Positions 12,648 through 25,400 of a DNA stretch of 64,000 nt are shown piece after piece. The translations under genes and the position numbers were made by a program. Below the pieces are notes generated by a model. That model had not been told where the DNA came from. It was given only the letters and a program-made list of their open reading frames with translations, and did not search any database. How positions within the stretch are numbered: position 1 is the stretch's first letter; each line of letters opens with the position of its first letter. Origin of the DNA: Owenia fusiformis (lineage: Eukaryota > Annelida > Polychaeta > Sabellida > Oweniidae); assembly GCA_903813345.2 (NCBI GenBank), contig CAIIXF020000006.1:31662024-31726023 (forward strand), given 5' to 3'.

Positions 12648-14010
12648 CTACTCATCTATGAAGCCTGAATCGTTGAACTCCTCTGTTTGCTTCTTTTGTT
12701 TGCTAGGGGTACTATTCACAGCCAGGTTAATTGCTTCACTGAGGGATTCTGTAGTTTGCTTTGCAGAGCGGTAAAGATCACTGCACAAGCTACGAGAAAG
12801 TGCAGGTGGTGTTCTCTCTATGACATCACTATCATCATCAGATATTGTATGAGACGTGTCATTTGACTTTGGATTATTACTTATACCATTAGAACTAGTT
12901 GATTGGTTGTGAAGAGGGACAGCAGGAAAATATTTTGTGAGTTTGTTGCGCATAGCTCTCCTAGTACTGCGGGGAGCTTTCAATGCTGAATTTAACATGC
13001 GTTGGTCACGCAAAGCTAATGCAACATCTAACTGACCATATTTGGCATGTAGATTGCCTTGAACGAATGGCACCCTGGATTTCCTCTCACTGCAATGGAT
13101 TGGCCAACGATTCCACTCCATGGTGCAATAAATAACACTTGCTGGACAAACATTCAAATGTTCGTTTATCTTGTGGCGTGAAAGCTCTACTGGACAACCA
13201 TTTGTATGGTTAGTACATTGAACTATAGCCTTGAGGCAAATTTCTTCATGGTCTGCTGCCTTACATTTATGAAATATCAATCCACATTCATTGGAGCATG
13301 ACATCCTTTCACAACATTGAGGAGACAGTTTTTCCATACACTTCATCAAGTAACATTTATTACAATGTTCATGAGCTGATTCTTCATCTTTAGCAATGCA
13401 GTCAAGGTAATGCTTGCGGACCTGAAATGAAAAAATTAAATTCTGGAATTTTAGGAGAACTGCAGAAATTAGTACAAGCATTATTAGTTATTCTTTATCT
13501 GTATTGAACATCTTAATCCTCAATTTAAAGATCTGTTTCATTGAAAATGTACATCAAAAAATGAATCTAGGATAGCTGATTCTAATATTATCCCTAACGT
13601 TATGACTGAGCCAGTCACTTTTAGATAATATACAGGAAATGTTGACACATGTGAGCATTTTTTAGAAATATTCAAATAGTGCAGTCTGTCAATGATTATT
13701 ATCAAGTGAAAATGATGCATTTAAATCAATTTACTGGTGTCCAATATTGTTTTATATTGACAATGAAATTGAGTGTTGAAATATTGAGACTGGCACATAT
13801 CAAGGAAATATTTTCTACTAATTCAATGTTGGCAATATAAATTCATGTAATGTAGAAGTCTATGATTTCACATACCTGACAAAGATGAAGTTTAACTCCA
13901 CATTTGTGTTTACATTCAACCAGTTGACAACTGACGCCAGGAACACCTGCAACCTCGCAATGCTCATTGCGGTATGTCCTACAGTGGTAATGGTCCATAT
14001 TGTTGCTCAT
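12648..14010 (-). CDS. FBXO30: FBXO30/FBXO40-like F-box protein, 5' part (TRAF-type zinc-finger exons)
   Basis: Exon 1 begins upstream at an acceptor (14049). The likely start ATG is 14010-14008 (MSNNMDHYHC), matching where FBXO30 proteins begin, and coding runs to 13876 (phase 0). Exon 2 runs 13421-12648. It encodes Cys/His clusters, then the diagnostic NVCPASVIYCTMEWNRWPIH followed by QLDVALALRDQRML, a hallmark of FBXO30. A Ser/Asn/Asp-rich linker follows. The frame meets TAG at 12650-12648, five codons before the target duplication of the 8 kb element; beyond the element the same frame resumes as exon 3. Two tandem zinc modules are visible (exon 1 and early exon 2) where human FBXO30 shows one. 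The protein would act as an SCF adaptor; the vertebrate relatives act in muscle and mitotic control. The allele may be broken or may splice out the element. Confidence 0.88.
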
Positions 14011-14049
14011 GGTATCTTCAGCACGATGCCTTATAACATACAAAGGAAC

Positions 14050-16453
14050 CTGAAATATCAACAAAAGGTCAGCATACAGTATAGCTGTAACTTTGTTTAT
14101 ATGGAGAATAACAGACAGAAGGTACAACTTTTCTTCTGTTCCAATCTAAATTGTCTTTTCATGAGTGCTTTAATATAGTCATGTATGATGATGGCTTAAA
14201 ATGGTTTAACCTAATAGGGAGTCACAAATGGGTGGCTATTGAATCAATTAATGGATGTCAAACTGTGAATGCATCAATACATCACATCAACATTAACTTT
14301 GAATATCTGTCAAAAGTTAGTGTTAGGTTTTCTATTTTAAGTAAAATAAAACAACATCTGCTATACAGTGCGTCTCAAAAAAATGCAACAAACAGAAACA
14401 TTGAAATACCACAAATCCAGTGATAATTACATCAAATTCATTTAATCTAAAATGAAGCCACATGTCTCCCCTTTCCAATGATATGTTATCTGTTCATATA
14501 CGATCATGGACCACTGAATAATCCTGTTGGCAGCCATTTTGAAATTTTTCTGAGGCACAAATCAGAAAAACGATACCATAATAATGATCTACCCAAAACT
14601 TCCTAAAATTATTGCGAAATCTGACGTAAGGCGGCCATTTTGAATTTTACAAGGCCCAAATTACAAAAACGATATAATTGTATTTATAATCTATAGTACA
14701 CATACTTTAAATTGCCTTTCATTTTTTGAGTATAATAAAGTTATACTTCAGAAAGATCTCAAATTTATGCAAATTGTTTTCCCGATCCCCCATACACAGC
14801 CCCTGGGGGTCATGGTGAAAATAGATGGCAGTGTTATATATCACTTCCTGATAGAAAACATGGAATTATTTTTAGCAAAGTTGGCCACATTTTAAGATTG
14901 CGAAATCTATGAAAATTGTGATGTTATGATGCATGGTTTTGTTGAGATGGATAATTCTGAAGCATAAGTAAAATTCGTAAGGAAACGGATATAACTTTCA
15001 ACAACAATAGGAAGTTGTCAATATAAGTGAATGATCTGGAAAATCAGGTAAGTATAGCTGAAAAAACTGAAAAATTTGGTAAAGAATGCGTGGATTTGTT
15101 TTTGGTTTTACTTCTTTTTTTTTAAAAAATAACACTATTATTTTGCCAGAACACAAGTTTCTCCATCTCATTGTATTTCTGTGCTTTTAATCTATCCAAT
15201 GAGGTGGTAAATTATGAATACTTTATATTTCCTTGCATTTTTTGGGCCTTGATCAAAATGTGGTTTACTTCCTGCGAAAGCTATGTAGATTTTGATACAA
15301 TAGCTTTCCCATGGCGCACTTGGACAGCTTAGTAATAGTGACCTTTAAAATATGAATAAAGATTTCAGCGGCTTACTTTTGGTCTCTAACTGTGTCTTAT
15401 ATCAGTATCATCAATCCGTGCAAGTATTGGACCGCTGAAATACTTATTTTTCGATCAAGACTTGTAAATTGTTCATCGAGTGAATGTTTTTTCGACCCAT
15501 TTCCAATATGGCGGTTTGCTAGGAGCGAGATATGCAGTGAACGAAATGAATTTTGAGAATGATTAGGTTCGGACAACCTCCGGAGAGTCACGGAAATGTC
15601 CGAGCAGAAAACGCCATATTGGAATTTGGCAGTAAAAACATTCATTCGACTAACAATTACAAGTCTTGATCGAAAAGGAAGTACTTCAGCGCTCCAATAC
15701 TTGCACGGAAGGATGATAATGATGTACAACATAGTTAGAGAACAAAATTAGGCAGCTGATCGACTAATTTGTATTTAAAAGGTCACTATTATTCAGCTGT
15801 CCATTTCCCTTTTTGAGAGCCATAAGTTTCAAAATCTAACGTGGCTCTTATGTATTCTGTGCTTATTGAGGCGAGGCTTGCTCTATTGACTTCTTTTTCC
15901 TTCTAGACGAATTCCTGTGAGGCTAGGTCTAATCTTGTTGGACTACTCAGTCTCAGAGACATAAAGTTTTCTGAGTTGACTCTTTACAAAGTACAGTTGG
16001 GGACAAAAATAAATGACAGGTAGTTTTAGATCGTGATAATTCTTTTCATGATTTCCATGTTTTACCAATAAAATCAGAATTATATCTTACCTATAAGATG
16101 TTTAGTATATTTTTCTTAAACTCAGTGCTTGATAACGTAATTTCTAAAGCATATTGTACAATTTAGGGTTAAAAAAAGAAGTTTTGTGAAACTTCCGAAA
16201 ATTTCAATTTTGTGAGCCTCGATTTGAATCTGCCAATTAACCTCGGACTGATCATTCTGTTTATATATTTGTTGCAATCTCTTTGTTCTGTGTGAAACCT
16301 ATCCAGACATAATTGTCATGACAATATTGATCATATATCATGTTTTATGTGTTAATATTTCATATCGACCTGAGAATATATTTATGTATTATATCAATAT
16401 TGAAGATATTAAACAGAATAACTTTATCACGTGACTGTCATGTGACAGGCAAA
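14050..16453. other. Divergent intergenic region between FBXO30 and HSD17B14
   Basis: Holds the unseen 5' exon and promoter of FBXO30 (minus) and the promoter of HSD17B14 (plus). No convincing core promoter was identified. It contains a foldback element at 15275-15850. The stretch from 14375 begins CAGTGCGTCTCAAAAAAATG, reminiscent of a Tc1/mariner end, but no matching right end was found. Confidence 0.5.
15275..15850. mobile_element. Foldback element, ~575 bp
   Basis: Two arms of ~250 bp face each other. The left carries GGACAGCTTAGTAATAGTGA, GCAAGTATTGGACCGCTGAA and CGATCAAGACTTGTAA. The right carries TTACAAGTCTTGATCG, GCGCTCCAATACTTGC and TCACTATTATTCAGCTGTCC. The loop near 15560 is short. 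The open frame at 15397-15732 is a by-product of the arms. Target duplication not resolved. Confidence 0.75.
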
Positions 16454-19400
16454 ATGTCAAAAGAAGTAAATACAATGGAAGGAGGTTCTCGTTATAAAGA
16501 TAAAGTTGCTATAATTACAGGAGGATCTAAAGGTATTGGAGAGGGATGCGTTCGAGTTTTTGGTAATTAGACCTTTATTTTACGTTTCAGTATTTTTATT
16601 TTTGGTTATGCACTGATTACTATTTATTAATCTCACGGGGTACCACTAGATCTACCATCGAATAGATCTAATTTTGGCAACGTACCGGAGAACGACATTT
16701 TACTAAGAAATGGCAATAATTTAGCACAATATATTTTTTAACTAGAGTTCTATTTTGATTTTGACAAAAGTAAATACTTCATGCAATAACTATTTCATTC
16801 ATGAGTTTGTAGGAATTCTGTTGGAACCCAGTTCTGATCAAGTACGAAGTTATTGAAATCGGCGCAGACGGACTTTACTCCGAAAGATGGTTTTTCGATT
16901 ATAACTTTTCACAACATTTAAGTATAGACTTTTGAAAAAAGTACAGAATAGTCCTTATACTTTTGAATAATTCTGTTATTTCTGATTCACACGACTCTGA
17001 TTTGTTTAACTAAAAAAAGTTTTAAAAATATTACTTACAGTGGGGATCATAAAGAATTGCAAAAGCTATGAAAATTACATGCTGTCGCACATGTAATAAA
17101 TTCTTACCTCAGTGTATTCAGTGCTCTATATTCTCCGTCTGAGTAAGTCCAAATATAGTGGAATTTGTGTCCCTAATGACAAATAAGAACTTCAAAAGTT
17201 GAAGTAGATATTCACATGTTATGCCGACTCTTCAAATGTTGAGGTGATTTTGTCGCCTGTTTGCGCCGGAACAAAGGATTGGCTCCCAGAATGCAACATG
17301 ACTCGTGCCAGCTTTCAAAATGCTGTTCCGCCATTTTGAAACCTGTCATGAGTAAATACGGTAACTGATGTTGCATTCTGGGAGTCAACCGTCCTTGGAT
17401 AACAAACATGGCGATTCATGAAAACATTCATTCGATTTGGTAGGGATTTATCCATTATTTGCAGGTATGAAGCTTTGGATTCATTTATTGTGCTACTTTA
17501 GTGAACAGGAATTATTTTTCTACCGCTTGGGAGAGTTTGAGACACGAAACTTGGAAATTAGCTCATTGTGACAACTTGTGAACGTTGAGTTTTATTTTTG
17601 TCCCCCACTTTAGGAACGTAACCGGAGCTGGGAACGTAACCGGAGCAGATCAGTTGAATTATTTAATCAAAAAAATTAAAATATATTATATAAAGCACAT
17701 ATACTAATTTAAAAACATACGGGATTGTTCGAATGCGTATTTATTAATATATATGCTTTAAAGTTTAAATCATATATTTTTTTTTTTAATTATATAATTC
17801 AACTGATCTGCTCCGGTTATGTTCCAAGCTCCGGTTACGTTCCTAAGTAATATTTTTAAAACTTTTTTTTTAATTAAACAAATCAGAGTCGTGTGAATCA
17901 GAAATAACAGAATTATTCAATAGTATAAGGACTATTCTGTACTTTTTTCAAAAGTCTATACTTAAATGTTGTAATCGAAAAACCATCTTTCGGAGTAAAG
18001 TCCGACTGCGCCGATTTCAATAAGTTCGTACTTGATCAGAACTGGGTTCCAACAGAATTCCTACAAACTCATGAATGAAATAGCCATTGCATGGAATACT
18101 TACTTTTGTCAAAATCAAAGTAGAACTCTAGTTAAAAAATATATTGTGCTAAATTATTGCCATTTCTTAGTAAAATGTCGTTCTCCGGTACGTTGCCAAA
18201 ATTATTCGATTGTTTCAGCTGAAAGCTTGCCTCGCCAAAATTTTGGTCCTAGTAACAGCCCTGGTACCTCCAAGGTTATCTCTGTATTCCGGCCTTGCAT
18301 CATAAGATATCAGCCTCTATTGTATTCATTAGGTCTCATTGATGCTTTTCTTGGTTGTTATTTATAATTATGATTCAAACATGATTGCTTTAATTGAGTT
18401 TCTCACCCACACACATACACCCCCATTGTAAATGAGAAATAGTTACTTTTTATAATCTAAATTTATATTGAAATGAGTACCAAAAAACAATGAGTACTAC
18501 TTTAGGAGATGGCAGTATACATGGTGATCCAAAAAGATGTTACTGACTTTAAAATGTAATAACTCATTCATTATGGACATGATTGGCCTCAAACTTTCTG
18601 AGATGACTATATGTAATGATTGAAGTAAGTTTTGTTCCACTAAAGTGGTTTTCATGTTTTTGGTTTTGGTGGCTGCCAATCAAATCACTTAGCCCATTTT
18701 GGTGTTCTATCAACATGCCACACAGACCAAGTATTGCTTGGACACGCATATTGAAGTTGGGTACACCCCAGTTGTCCGAAACCCAGTTGTCCGAAACCCA
18801 GTTGTCCGAAACCCATTACTCCGAAAAATAAAGTCATAATTTACCAGAGAAAGGAGGGGGGGGCATAGCTTACTTAAGCTTACGTCAGTTTCATGCCATG
18901 TATTTGGCCAAATTAATGGCATGGACGCATTCTGATTATTCATAGATCTCTCTCTCACTTTGAATTGCATCCATTGCATGGCGTTACCAGAATGGCAGGA
19001 ACGGGAGATTTATTTTACATTGATATATTACGGAACAGTTTATCTTATCTTCTTCAATCTCTTTTATATACATGTATAGGCAAAATAAAATGAAACATTT
19101 TGAAACAGATAAAATAAGTTATCCTACACTTAGTGTACTAAATGTATAATAACATGAAAAAATAAATTTGATATTTATTGGCAAAATGAATATCCGGAGG
19201 ATATCGAAACGATATACTCCGGGCGGAGGATATCGTGACGATATACTCCGGAAAACCCAATATGCGGAGGATATTGTGACGATATACTCCGCTTGTTGAT
19301 TTCCCGCCAAATTGACTCTATTTGGCATGGAATTAATTTTACAATGATATTATACATTCAGTACACTCCTTGTAAGTGTAGGATAATAAGAACATCCTAT

Positions 19401-22400
19401 GATTTTTTTCAGAATATCATTTTAATCTACTCGGTGATATTGATATATGCACTCGTTCGCTTCGCTCTCTCGTGCAGATATCAATATCACCTCGTAGATA
19501 AAAATGATATTCCTCAAATCATAGGATATCCTATAATTATCACATAGAACTTTAAGAATAAAACAGTATACGTTGTCAAGACAAGATTCGTTTTAAGAAA
19601 TTGCATTTTCGATAAGATCCCCTAATTTTCGGAGAACTGGGTTTCGGAGAACTGGGTTTCGGACAACTGGGTTTCGGACAACTGGGTTTCGGACAACTGG
19701 GTTTCGGACAACTGGGTTTCGGACAACTGGGTTGACCCCATTGAAGTTAACAATAACCATGGTTGAAAGCCCATGCAATATTTTATTGAATCATATCTAT
19801 TGTTATTTGGTTGATCTCATGTGTAATGTTAGCCTTAAGCTCATCAGTCCTGCATGGGAAGCCTATCACCAGGAAATACTCCCATCCTGCTTGAAGATGG
19901 CACTTCTCATTCTCACCCATCTGTTCTATCTCTAGGCAAGTAGGAAACACTTGCAGATGATCATATTCTGGTACCTTTCGAAATTCACCGTTAAAAGGTT
20001 TCCTTGGGCATTGGAATCAAAATGGTATAGCACATCATATTGTTAGTTTCTCAGCATTAAGTGGTCTATCTTGTCTGTGTAGGGTTACTTGTCTATCTTG
20101 TGTCTGTGCAGCCCAGAATCTCATGTTCTGCTTGTTGACATGTCCAGATAGGTGAAAGAGAGCTTTGTCATACCATTGGCTTTCAATAGAATGCCCATGG
20201 TCATACATGTCATTCACTAAAATGGACATGATGATGGACTTGCATCAATTCTTAGTCAACTCAGAAAGTTTGAGGTCAATCATGCCAATAATGAGTGGGT
20301 TAAACTACATGTTAAAATCAGTAACACCTTTTTGAACCACTCTATATATCAAAGTTTGGAGTAATTTCTAGTGCAATATAATACATTTTGGATTAAAAAA
20401 AATTATTTTGACCTTTTTCTATTTTAAATGGTAAATAATTTGTTTTCTACAAGAGCAATTTTTGAACTTCTGTTGTTTATTGTGAAGTTACTTTATGATT
20501 TAAAAATATCTACCTTTATTTTGGATGACTATTTGTCCTAAATGGTCTCATGGACACACTTCAAAAACCTAACTGAAGCATTGAATAAACATCATTATAT
20601 CTATTATATCTATTCAGTTACAGCTTCTGGGTGAGTTTTAATTTCTGATTATTTTTTTCTAATATATATATTATCACCAGTTTGTTCAAGTTTTGGAAGC
20701 TTTTATGTCACATTCTGATTTCTTAATTCAGTTTTCTATACTTTCCAGTCAGAAATGGTGCTAAGGTTGTCTTCTGTGCAAGAGGAGGTAAGTTGAAGAA
20801 CCTTAAGTTTCTTTTTTGTTGCCACGGTGCCAGCTGGTACCAATCTAGGGTAAGGAAAGGATCGGAACACTTACATGATGGGTCAAATAAAAGCTCCTTT
20901 AGCACCAGAGAAAAGGCCTTTTAAGCCAAAAGAGAAACACTTTTTACCAAAGAAAACCCCATTTTGTGTCATAGAAAAGCCATTTTAGTGTCAAAGAAAA
21001 AACCTTTTTAGTATCAAGAAACCCTCTTAATGCCTAAAATCATTTTTAATGCCAATGTTAGTTATCAGAGGATAGACTGTATCTTCTAAGGTCATATATC
21101 CAAGCAATTAGCTTTGTCTTAAACCTTATCTAGACTACTTATTTGATTCTCTGTCAAAATAAGTGCCTATTGTTTGACACACAAACATATGCATATATTG
21201 TGGGAGAACAATAGTATAGTTTCCAAATAGCTTTTGAAATCTCGCTAAATCTCGTTTTTCATGAGATTTTAAGAGACTTGCATATTAGACCTCTAATGAC
21301 TTACATTACCTTCTTTTAAATGGTATATTTGAATTCAGTGGAATGTTTTCTTTTAAAATAGCTTTGATTTACACAGTTATGTAATTTGAATAATTTTCTA
21401 TGACAATTTAAAAAAAGTTGGGCCAAATGTCCATAGATGCAATGCTAAAATTCTTTAAAACCGTGGATTATTTGTATGTCAATCAACATTAGCATGTTTA
21501 ATCACAACATGTTCATAAACAGGGTCATCATGTGGTATATCATTCAAGTTTTATACAGATTCAACAAACACACTTTGATAAATCATGAAATTAAGCCACT
21601 TTTCCAAGATTTTAGCATGTAAGTGAATGGAGCTCTAGCCAGAGTTAAAAGCTGAATAAAAGATGGCAGCACGAGATTTCATTGATTTTTCTGCTATTTA
21701 GAAACTATCCTATTGTATTATCATACAGATAATTTACTGGTTCAAAGTTTTGTATTGAAACCTGATTAGGGTCTTAAATTATCCTTTATATAGTGAAATC
21801 AGATCATTACTTAATATTGCAAGCTTTTGTCGTTCATATTCAATATTGCCACTAAGGTGAGCAAATATGTTCTATCTGTATAGTATCATTTCTTTTATCA
21901 TGACAAAGATCAACCCATTCCTTTAATTTATAATAAGGCTGTAGCTACATCTTCTTGAATCTGTTTATTCCAGAGAAGGAAGGTAAAGCGCTAGAAGAAG
22001 AAGTTAACAAGACAGGTCCAGGAGAGTCACTGTTTCTTAAATGTGATGTTTCCAAGGAGGATGAGATTAAGGTGAGCATTCACTAGATTAGATTTTCTGC
22101 ACCTTCTCAAATATGTAGATAAATGAATTTTGGAGCAATGTCAATTCAACATTAGTTCATTGTTTATTTCAGAATGTTGTTGATATTACAGTGGAGAAGT
22201 TTGGTAGGATTGACTGCCTCATAAACAATGCTGGAACACGTAAGTATAATAGTTAATTATATGTAATCACATGTACACTAAATTCACCCTTGGTATATGC
22301 AGCTTATGAAAATTTGTATTGCAATAATGACCCACACTGGTGTATATGAATATCAAATACTGATTTATGTATCTATTTATGTATCTATCACAATGAAAAT

Positions 22401-25400
22401 CCATATTGATGTAAACATCAAATACATGTACAGGATGTATCTATTGCATTGATGATCCACACTTGTGTAAACATCAAATATGGATTTATGTATCTATTGC
22501 AATGATGATCCACACTGGTGTAAACATCAAATACTGGATTTATGTATCTATTGCAATGATTATATACACTGGTGTAAACATCAAATACTGGTTTATTAAT
22601 ATGTATTGATTGCAATGATGATCCACACTGGTGTAAACATCAAGTACTGGATTTATGTATCTACATGTATCGCAATGATGATCCACACTGGTGTAAAGAT
22701 TAGAAACTTTATTTATGCATATTACTATGATGATCCACACTGGTGTAAACATCAATTACTGATTTATTATGTATCTCTTGCAATAATAATGACCCACACT
22801 GGTGTAACATCTAATTATGTAACCATTGCAATGAAGATGCACAAATTGGGGTTAACATCAAACACTGTATTTATGTATCTATTGCAATGATGATCCACAT
22901 TGGTGTAAACATCAATTACTGATTCATTATGTATCTATTGCAATGATGACAACCCACACTGGTGTAAGTATCTAATTCTGGATTTATGTATCTGTTGCAA
23001 TGATGATCCACACTGCTGTAAACACCGCTTACTGATTCATCATTATTATGTATCTATTGCAATGATGATGACCCAAACTGGTGTGAATACTTGATTTATA
23101 TATTGATTGCAATGATGATCCACACTTATATAAACATCAAAAACTGGATATATGTATCTATTGCATTGATGATCCATACTTGTATAAACATCAATTACTG
23201 ATTTATTATATCTATTGCAATGATGACAACCCACACCGGTGTAAACATATGATGCTAGATTTATGTATCTAATGCAATAATGATTCATACTGGTGTGAAC
23301 ATCAAATCCTGGATTTATGTATCTTTTTAGATGATGATGCATACTGGTGTGAACATCAAATACTAGAATTATGCATCTATTGCAATAATGATCCATACTG
23401 GTGTAAACATCAAATACTGGATTTATGTATCTTTTACAATGATGATCCACACTGGTGTAAACATCAAATTCTGGATTTATGTACTCATATCATTTTAAAT
23501 GATGATCATGTAAACATTTAACGCTGGATTTATTTATAAATTCTTCATATGCATGCTGTAGATCCAAAAGGACACAGTAGATTTCCAAAATACAAGTTTA
23601 ACTCAAATTTCAATCAAAATATATTACTAAGTTCTTCGCCAGCTAAAATGTCACTCGACTTTTTGGCAATTAAAAGTCCCTGCCTGCATTTAGTAGTCAT
23701 ATATTGTCATGTGCATAATTTTGAAACCATATCCTAATTATTTCACAAACCCTTTGTTGATTCTGCCATAGTTTCCAATTTGTAAACAGCATTTAGCCTT
23801 TTTAATTGGGAACTTTTTTGAAATTTCCAAAATGGCTGCCATGTAATTCCAGAATTAATATGAGTGTGACGTGACATCACAGTTGCTCGTTCCTAGGTAA
23901 CAACAAGATCACAATTGCTTGTTTCTAGATAGCAACAAGCTTTTTGATAAAATGGCACAGAATTACCCTGATTAACACCCTTAAAATCCGATTTTCAAAG
24001 AATATATTGTAAGTGGAATAAATAAGAAGATGGTTTCAAGTTACCACAGAAGTCAATTTGAAACTCAAGAATGCTTTCTTTGACTCATAATCACAAAAAA
24101 GTCGAGTGACATTTTAGATGGAGAAATTCTTACATGTATTTTTATTTTTACATGTTCAAGATCCCAGCCACAAGCCAATAGATGATTTTAGTGGTGAAGA
24201 CTTTAGGAACCTTCTTAACATCAATGTCGTCAACTATTTTCTCTTCTCCAAGGTCAGTCTAAAAATTGTTGTTGTAAAGCATAATGAGAAAATGGTAAAT
24301 GGAACAATATTTCTATTGCCTCAGAAAATTCCAAATGGTTGCCTGAAGTGAGAATTCGCTATTATTAAGAGACTTGTCCAAAGTAGAGTAGACAGATACT
24401 GTAAGATCACAAATATCGTATTTGTCTCAAATGCTATATTGTCTTTATGATTTGTGCCTTTGAACATTCCAAAGTGGCCATCCAAATGCTTAAATTGGTG
24501 GAAATTCTGATATATCTCCACGCAAGTTTTACTAAATTTAATCAATGAAGCCCATTTTGTGCCATGGTAATTTTGCACCCCTGTCTATGTGGAAAGACAT
24601 GTTCTCACATGCTGTTTATGTTGTAGTTTGCTTTACCAGAGCTCAGGAAGGTGAAGGGCAATATTATAATGGACTCCAGTCTGGTGGCACAGATAGGTCA
24701 ACTAGGAGCAGTTACTTATGTGTCAACAAAGGTACTTTTCAATCATTGGTTTAGCACATCCACTCAGTGCAATAGGGCAATATACATGAATGTCAATAAT
24801 TAATTACCAAGTCTATTACAATACAGTTGCATCATGGGCTTTCAAGAGACCCATGGTTGCATCAACTCAACAGCTACAACAGCTACAGTTCATTGAAGAG
24901 AAACATTCATTTTTGTCATTTAAAATGTCCCCGAAATAAGTAATTTGATAAGTTTGTTTAAAGTTAACATGATGCGCAATAACATTGCCCTATTTAGTTT
25001 ATATAATCATTATTATTTCTTCCACCTTTCAGGGTGCAATAACCTCCATGTGCCGGGCATTAGCAATAGATGAGGCCAAATATGAAGTTCGAGTTAACTC
25101 GTGAGTAGATTAGGCAGTTCAAAGTTATTTATATGTTTAATGTCTTGAGAGGCTGGGTTTCATATTTCATATTAAAAATTCCATGAAAAATACCAAGAGT
25201 ATGAGAATTAAAAAGACCTTTATGGTCATGTTATTTTTTATGACGACAATAATAGTTCTCAATTCAGGAACTTCTTTCACTATAATATGCACAGTTTTTA
25301 AGTTTCAATTGTCATTTGGAATTGTACATATCTTAACATTTACAAAGGGTATTTTCTGACTTAGCCTTAATCTTAGGAGAGGGGGTATTTGGAATACATT

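Larger units (their letters stand above)
18759..19739. mobile_element. 981 bp element with iterated 15-mer ends (copy A)
   Basis: Flanked by the 9 bp direct repeat ATTGAAGTT (18750-18758 and 19740-19748). The left end GGGTACACCCC is followed by tandem CAGTTGTCCGAAACC units. The right end carries six or seven inverted units (GGTTTCGGACAACTG) and closes GGGTTGACCCC. A related copy lies at 29906-31125. There is no transposase. The 9 bp duplication suggests a Mutator-like mobiliser, which is inference. Confidence 0.85.
18516..20345. mobile_element. Degenerate Tc1/mariner-type element, interrupted
   Basis: Inverted ends: left GATCCAAAAAGATGTTACTG with CCTCAAACTTTCTGAG, right CTCAGAAAGTTTGAGGTCAA with CAGTAACACCTTTTTGAACC. 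The minus strand carries a transposase relic (19930-20229). A 981 bp element (18759-19739) sits inside it, so this is the older insertion. Located in HSD17B14 intron 1. Confidence 0.7.

Noticed and set aside
15397-15732. 111-codon minus-strand open frame
   Set aside because: Spans both arms and the loop of a foldback element; no motif.
23046-23450. 134-codon minus-strand open frame
   Set aside because: Entirely inside the 54 bp minisatellite; the peptide is just the unit translated.
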